64,000 bases of DNA from contig JBFWNR010000002.1 in assembly GCA_050250955.1 (NCBI GenBank), forward strand, positions 372,001 through 436,000, in the 5' to 3' direction. This DNA is from CAWAYR01 sp050250955. GTDB taxonomy: Bacteria > Acidobacteriota > Vicinamibacteria > Vicinamibacterales > UBA2999. Of the stretch, positions 59,941 through 64,000 are shown piece by piece (the stretch's first letter is position 1; each line of letters starts with the position of its first letter). The position numbers and the translations under genes were made by a program. The notes beneath the pieces are model-generated. The model had not been told where the DNA came from. It did not search any database and was given only the letters and a program-made list of their open reading frames with translations.

Positions 59941-60677
59941 TCGCCGCGCTGCTGCGCGTGTCGGTGTGGCTCACGCTCGCGCTGGGACTCCTCGCCGGGC
60001 TGTTCTGGGCGCTGGTGTCGACGCCCGAGTCCAACCTGTGGATGCTGGCGCTGTCGGCCCTGCTGTCGGCGGCCATGCTGCTGGTGGCCGGCGTGGCGGT
60101 GGACGTCGCCATCCGCCTGTGGCGCGGCCAGCCGTTCGCCCCGGACGCGCCCTCCGGATGGCTGTGGCCGGGGCTGCGGTTGCTGCCGGCGCTGGCGGTG
60201 TTCGCGCTGGTCTGGCAGGTCGCCGCCGCGGCGCACGCGTGGGTGGAGGCCTCGCGCGGCTGGATCACTGCCGGGCTCATCGCCCGCACCGGATGGGCGG
60301 ATCCGGAGGTCGTCTTCACGACCGCGGCCTGGCTGGCCACGCTCGCCACCTGGGTGGCCGGCCCGCTCCTGGCGCTGGGGCTGTTCGGCGCGGTGACGCG
60401 CGGCACCGCCGTCGCCGGGGCCGGCGGCTGGGTGCGTCAGGCGGTGTCGGCCCGCGCGCTGCTCGTCGGCGCCGTGCTGGCCATCGGCTTCGCCCGCTTC
60501 TGGCCGTGGCTCGACGCCTGGCGGCCGGTCCTGCCGCCGACCGCCGTGCAGCTGGTGTTCGCCGTGGCCAAGGCCGGCGTCGGCCTGGCGGCGCTGGCTG
60601 TCGTCGCCGCCGCCTTCATCCGGCTTGCGGCCATGGATCCCGATCGGATTCATCGCGGCCCCGCGCCACCGCTGTAG
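59937..60677 (+). CDS. Membrane protein coupled to alpha-2-macroglobulin
   Basis: The 246-residue protein has about six hydrophobic helices and no recognised family. Its ATG overlaps the A2M stop (ATGA), so it is translationally coupled and may anchor or assist that protein. The 3' end overlaps the convergent gene at 60616-61398 by 62 bases. Confidence 0.78.
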   Translation: MIAALLRVSVWLTLALGLLAGLFWALVSTPESNLWMLALSALLSAAMLLVAGVAVDVAIRLWRGQPFAPDAPSGWLWPGLRLLPALAVFALVWQVAAAAHAWVEASRGWITAGLIARTGWADPEVVFTTAAWLATLATWVAGPLLALGLFGAVTRGTAVAGAGGWVRQAVSARALLVGAVLAIGFARFWPWLDAWRPVLPPTAVQLVFAVAKAGVGLAALAVVAAAFIRLAAMDPDRIHRGPAPPL

Positions 60678-61398
60678 TGGCGTCGGTGGCCGGTGGCGGC
60701 TCGATGAACAGTGGTCCGCTGGCCACCAGCGGCACGCGCGGGATCTGGAATTCGCCCAGCGCCAGCCGCGCCGCGGGCGTCGTCATCGCCCCGAGATCGA
60801 CGCCGTGGACGGCGGCGCGGCTGCCCACCACCGCCCACAACCGGCGCGGGTTGGACAGGAACCGGGCGCCGCTCGGCAGGTGACCGCTCAGCCGCAACGG
60901 TCCGGTGCCCAGCGCCGCCCGCGCCACGGCGGCGATCGCACCGAGCCCGCGCGCATCGTGCCACACTGCCTCGGGCAGGGCGGCTGCAGCCGCCGAGAGC
61001 AGCCGGGTCGGCCACGTGGCGGCGAGGGTCAGGCGCCAGGAGACGGCACGTCCGCCGTCGACGCCGACGGTCAGCGACCACGGCCCGTCCCACTCGAGGC
61101 GGATCGGCGCGACCTCCACCGTGTCGAGCGCCGGCGCGAAGTGCGAGGTGCACCCCTGCCCGCTCGTCGCGTCGGTGTAGAACGTCCACGCCCCATTCGG
61201 CTGGCGATGCCAGACGGCGGTGTAGCCGCAGCCGCTGGACGCCACCGGAAAGCGCCGCAGCGCCAGCAGGTCGCCCGAGGCGAAGGCGACACCGAGCACG
61301 CCATAGCCGAGGTAGCGCTCGCCCGGCCCGTCGGGGACCGGCCCGCCGCGCTCGATCGCGGCGATCACCTGTGCGGGCGGAAGCGGGCCTGCGGACAT
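60616..61398 (-). CDS. Protein of unknown function
   Basis: The 260-residue protein has no signal peptide or membrane segment. It is beta-rich in the middle (YTAVWHRQPNGAWTFYTD, LEWDGPWSLTV), resembling lipocalin-like or carotenoid-dehydratase-like uncharacterised proteins, but I cannot place it. It converges on and overlaps the membrane protein gene by 62 bases; codon pattern supports this frame, as does the Trp-rich coherent translation. Confidence 0.65.
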   Translation of the reverse strand: MSAGPLPPAQVIAAIERGGPVPDGPGERYLGYGVLGVAFASGDLLALRRFPVASSGCGYTAVWHRQPNGAWTFYTDATSGQGCTSHFAPALDTVEVAPIRLEWDGPWSLTVGVDGGRAVSWRLTLAATWPTRLLSAAAAALPEAVWHDARGLGAIAAVARAALGTGPLRLSGHLPSGARFLSNPRRLWAVVGSRAAVHGVDLGAMTTPAARLALGEFQIPRVPLVASGPLFIEPPPATDATTAVARGRDESDRDPWPQAG

Positions 61399-61503
61399 CG
61401 CGCCGTCTCCAGGACGGGCAGCACCGCGCTAAGATGGCGCCGGCGGCCGTCCTCACCCTGGTACACGCCAGGCGGGACGTGAACCCGCCAGGCGTCCCGC
61501 ACC

Positions 61504-62079
61504 GTGATACCGGAGGCCCCCCTGTCCGACATCACCCAGCTCCTGCAGGCGCACCGGGCCGGGGACCCCGACGCCGTCAACCGCCTGGTGCCGCTGCTCT
61601 ACCAGGATCTGCGCCGGATCGCCCGCATCCAGCTCAGGCGCCGCGCCGGCCAGGACTCGCTCGACACCGGCGGGCTGGTCCACGAGGCTTACCTGCGCCT
61701 GGTCGATCAGTCGCGGGCCCAGTGGCACGACCGCGGCCACTTCCTGGCCGTCGCCGCCATCGCCATGCGCCAGATCGCCGTGGACCACGTTCGGCGCCGG
61801 GTGCGGGTCAAGCGCGGCGGCCCCGAGGCGCCGGTGCCGCTCGACAGCGGCCATGCCGCCCGCGACGACTGGGAGCGCATCCTGAACGTGGACCTGGCGC
61901 TGCAGAAGCTCGAGGCCCTCGACCCGCGGCTGGCGCGCGTCGTCGAATGCCGCTACTTCGCCGGGCTGTCGGAGGAGGAGACGGCCGAGGCGCTGGGCGT
62001 CTCGCTGCGCACCGCCCAGCGCGACTGGTTCAAGGCCCGGGCGTGGCTCCGTGCCGAACTCGGCGGAGAGCGGCCGTGA
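61504..62079 (+). CDS. ECF-like RNA polymerase sigma factor (TIGR02999 type)
   Basis: The 191-residue factor has region 2 (GGLVHEAYLRLVDQ, AMRQIAVDHVRRR) and region 4 (RVVECRYFAGLSEEETAEALGVSLRTAQRDWFKARAWL) typical of the ECF group common in Acidobacteria and Planctomycetes, which are coupled to Ser/Thr kinases. GTG 61504 has no ribosome binding site; an in-frame CTG at 61522 follows GGAGG by 5 bases and would give the family-typical N-terminus (M)SDITQLL. The stop overlaps the kinase start (GTGA). TAAGAT at 61430-61435 is a possible -10. Confidence 0.93.
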   Translation: MIPEAPLSDITQLLQAHRAGDPDAVNRLVPLLYQDLRRIARIQLRRRAGQDSLDTGGLVHEAYLRLVDQSRAQWHDRGHFLAVAAIAMRQIAVDHVRRRVRVKRGGPEAPVPLDSGHAARDDWERILNVDLALQKLEALDPRLARVVECRYFAGLSEEETAEALGVSLRTAQRDWFKARAWLRAELGGERP

Positions 62080-64000
62080 CCGACCCTGCCCGCTGGGCGG
62101 CCGCCGACGCCCTCATCGACGAGGCGCTGGGCCTGCCGCCCGAGCGCCGCGAGGCGTTCCTGCGCGAACGCACCGGCCACGACCCGGCGCTCTTCGACCT
62201 GGCGCGGGCCGTCATCCGCGAGGCGTCGGCCACCGACGCGTTCCTCGCCCCCGACCCAGCGGTCGCCTCGGCGGTGGTCGACGCGCTCGAGGACGCCGGC
62301 GGCGAGCCCGTCGCCACCGCCGACGTTCTGGCGCCCGGCGCCGAAATCCAGCAGTACGTCATCGACGCGCTCATCGGCCGCGGTGGCATGGGCGAGGTCT
62401 ACCGGGCCCGCGACGGGCTGCTCGGCCGCACCGTGGCCCTCAAGGTGGTGCCGCAGCGGTTTGCCACCGACCCCGATCGGCTCGGCCGATTCCGCCGCGA
62501 GGCCCGGGTCCTCGCCTCGCTCAGCCACCCCGGCATCGGCGCCATCTACGGGATCGCCAAGGCCGGACCGATCGAGGCGCTGGTGCTCGAGTACGTCGAA
62601 GGGCGGACCTTGGCCGAGCGGATCGCCGAGGGACCGCTGCCGGTGGCCGAGGTGCTGCGCATCGCCCGCCGGCTCGTCGACGCCCTCGACGCCGCGCACG
62701 CCCGCGGCATCCTGCATCGCGATCTGAAGCCGGCCAACATCAAGCTCGGCGCCGACGGATCGGTCAAGGTGCTCGACTTCGGGCTGGCCAAGGCGCTCGA
62801 CTCGGCCACCGACGCCGTCGAGACCACCGATCTCACCGGTCAGTCGCCGGGCATGCTGCTGGGCACCGCGGCCTACATGAGCCCCGAGCAGGTGCGGCGG
62901 CAGGCGCTCGACCAGCGCGCCGACATCTGGGCGTTCGGCTGCGTCGTGTTCGAGATGCTGACCGGGTCGCGCGCCTTCCCGGCGACGTCGCTGCCCGACG
63001 TGCTCGCCCGGGTCCTCGAGCGCGAGCCCGCCTACTCGCTGCTGCCTGCCGAGACCCCGGCGGCGCTGCGCCGCCTGCTCCGGCGCGCCCTCGAGAAGGA
63101 TCCCGAGCGCCGCCTCGGCTACATCGGCGATGCGCGGCTCGACCTGGACGACGCCGCCCAGGCGCCGTTCGAGGACGAACCCGCCGCCCCGGTGCCGGCC
63201 GGGCGGCCGTGGGGCGTCGCGGCGGCGGCCGGACTGGCTGTCGGTGTGCTGCTGGCCGGAACTGCCGCCCTGCTGTGGCGCCAGGCGCCGGCGTCCGAGA
63301 CGCCGCCGGTCACCCGCTACACGATTTCGCTCGATGAGGTCGATCCCGTCTTCAGCTACCAGCCGATGCTGGCGATCGCGCCCGACGGCCAGACGGTGGC
63401 CTATCGCGGCCGCGCCAACGGGACGACGCGGGTGTATCTGCGCCACGCCGCCGACCTGGCGGTGCGCGTGGTCGAGGGCACCGAAGGCGCCACCGGGCTG
63501 TTCTTCTCCCCCGACGGCCAGTGGCTCGGCTTCGACAGCGACGGCATGGTGAAGCGGGTGGCCGTGGCCGGCGGGACGCCGGTGGCGGTGGGTCCGGCCC
63601 CGGGTGGCGTCACCGCCACCTGGGCGAACGACGACACCATCGTCCTGGCGACCAACACCGGACGGGTGCTCGAGCGGCTGCCGCTCGGCGGCGGCCCGGC
63701 GACGCCGCTGACCACGCTGGACTCGACCCGCGGCGACACGTTGCACATGCTCCCGCAGGCGTTGCCCGACGGCCGGCGGGTGCTGTTCACCATCGTCGCC
63801 GGGCGTGCTCACCACGTCGGCATCGCGGACCTGGCCACGGGTGGCGTCACGGTGGTGGCCGAGGGCACGCACGGCCGGTACCTGGCGCCCGAGACGCTCC
63901 TCTTCGTCCGCCAGGGGACGCTCTTCGGCCAGCACTTCGATGTCGAGGCCGGCGAGGTGTCGGGACCGGCCGTGCCGCTGGTGGACGGCGTGGCGACCAC
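62076..64000 (+). CDS. Ser/Thr protein kinase with TolB-like propeller, 3' partial
   Basis: The frame is open to the window end (641 codons). The kinase domain (about 93-360) is complete: GRGGMGEVYRA (101-111), Lys123, Glu142, HRDLKPAN (214-221) and Asp234 of DFG, with the APE-like MSPEQ. A single membrane helix follows (about 380-403), then a TolB/PD40-like beta-propeller that would lie outside the membrane as sensor. GTG 62076 overlaps the sigma factor stop. The pair is a known acidobacterial arrangement in which the kinase may control the sigma factor. Confidence 0.94.
   Translation, partial: MTDPARWAAADALIDEALGLPPERREAFLRERTGHDPALFDLARAVIREASATDAFLAPDPAVASAVVDALEDAGGEPVATADVLAPGAEIQQYVIDALIGRGGMGEVYRARDGLLGRTVALKVVPQRFATDPDRLGRFRREARVLASLSHPGIGAIYGIAKAGPIEALVLEYVEGRTLAERIAEGPLPVAEVLRIARRLVDALDAAHARGILHRDLKPANIKLGADGSVKVLDFGLAKALDSATDAVETTDLTGQSPGMLLGTAAYMSPEQVRRQALDQRADIWAFGCVVFEMLTGSRAFPATSLPDVLARVLEREPAYSLLPAETPAALRRLLRRALEKDPERRLGYIGDARLDLDDAAQAPFEDEPAAPVPAGRPWGVAAAAGLAVGVLLAGTAALLWRQAPASETPPVTRYTISLDEVDPVFSYQPMLAIAPDGQTVAYRGRANGTTRVYLRHAADLAVRVVEGTEGATGLFFSPDGQWLGFDSDGMVKRVAVAGGTPVAVGPAPGGVTATWANDDTIVLATNTGRVLERLPLGGGPATPLTTLDSTRGDTLHMLPQALPDGRRVLFTIVAGRAHHVGIADLATGGVTVVAEGTHGRYLAPETLLFVRQGTLFGQHFDVEAGEVSGPAVPLVDGVAT

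Overview
The window is very GC-rich, about 70% by eye, and densely coded. It carries several markers of Acidobacteriota, most likely the Vicinamibacteria: an ADOP-type orphan MacB/FtsX permease, an ECF sigma factor of the acidobacterial/planctomycete type translationally coupled to a Ser/Thr kinase with a TolB-like propeller, many exported hydrolases, several xanthine-dehydrogenase-type molybdenum hydroxylases, and short G+C-rich interspersed repeats. It reads as chromosome. No integrase, transposase, phage gene or CRISPR array was seen. The taxonomic call is an inference from gene families.

Layout. 1-2902: end of an exported-type amidohydrolase and an M28 lipoprotein peptidase. 2990-7256: a seven-domain hybrid histidine kinase, divergent from a response regulator fused to an RsbW-like ATPase and a STAS protein. 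7281-9713: an orphan molybdenum hydroxylase large subunit. 9711-11851: a heptamer-repeat intergenic region, a 49-bp palindromic operator, and a TetR-MFS pair. 11853-17240: a protease/propeller/outer-membrane-barrel fusion, a small barrel protein and two universal stress proteins. 17369-20389: gamma-glutamyltransferase divergent from an M19 dipeptidase-like protein. 20552-25942: a Tat-exported molybdenum hydroxylase operon (FeS, Mo, FAD, cytochrome b, unknown small protein), closed by a second heptamer-repeat region with a good terminator.

26085-37307: cupin, tandem HD-GYP protein, QueD, a secreted protein, the ADOP permease, then a minus-strand IorA/IorB-type molybdenum hydroxylase run together with an M20 hydrolase, and a small Smr protein. 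37312-44582: a PKD/LamG surface protein, an MBL hydrolase, an exported arginase-like protein, a protein with two PARP-type zinc fingers, a multi-pass mechanosensitive-channel-like protein and a secreted duplicated-domain protein. 44781-48032: katG with a signal peptide, divergent from oxyR, sharing a four-element OxyR-like site. 48118-50323: OmpA-family protein, secreted protein and a VapBC-type pair. 50622-50698: initiator tRNA with its 3' end duplicated downstream.

50762-53854: two glycosyltransferases of the arsenosugar-associated families bracket msrPQ. 53884-60677: a kinase-like protein without a usable ATP site, then DUF1175 (YfaT-like), a 1564-residue bacterial alpha-2-macroglobulin with an intact thioester motif, and a coupled membrane protein. 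61504-64000: ECF sigma factor plus Ser/Thr kinase, cut by the window end. The strongest novelty candidates are the tandem PARP zinc-finger protein (41457-42029), the exported arginase-like protein lacking one metal ligand beside it, the heptamer arrays that supply stop codons, and the molybdenum hydroxylase operons with unusual partners.
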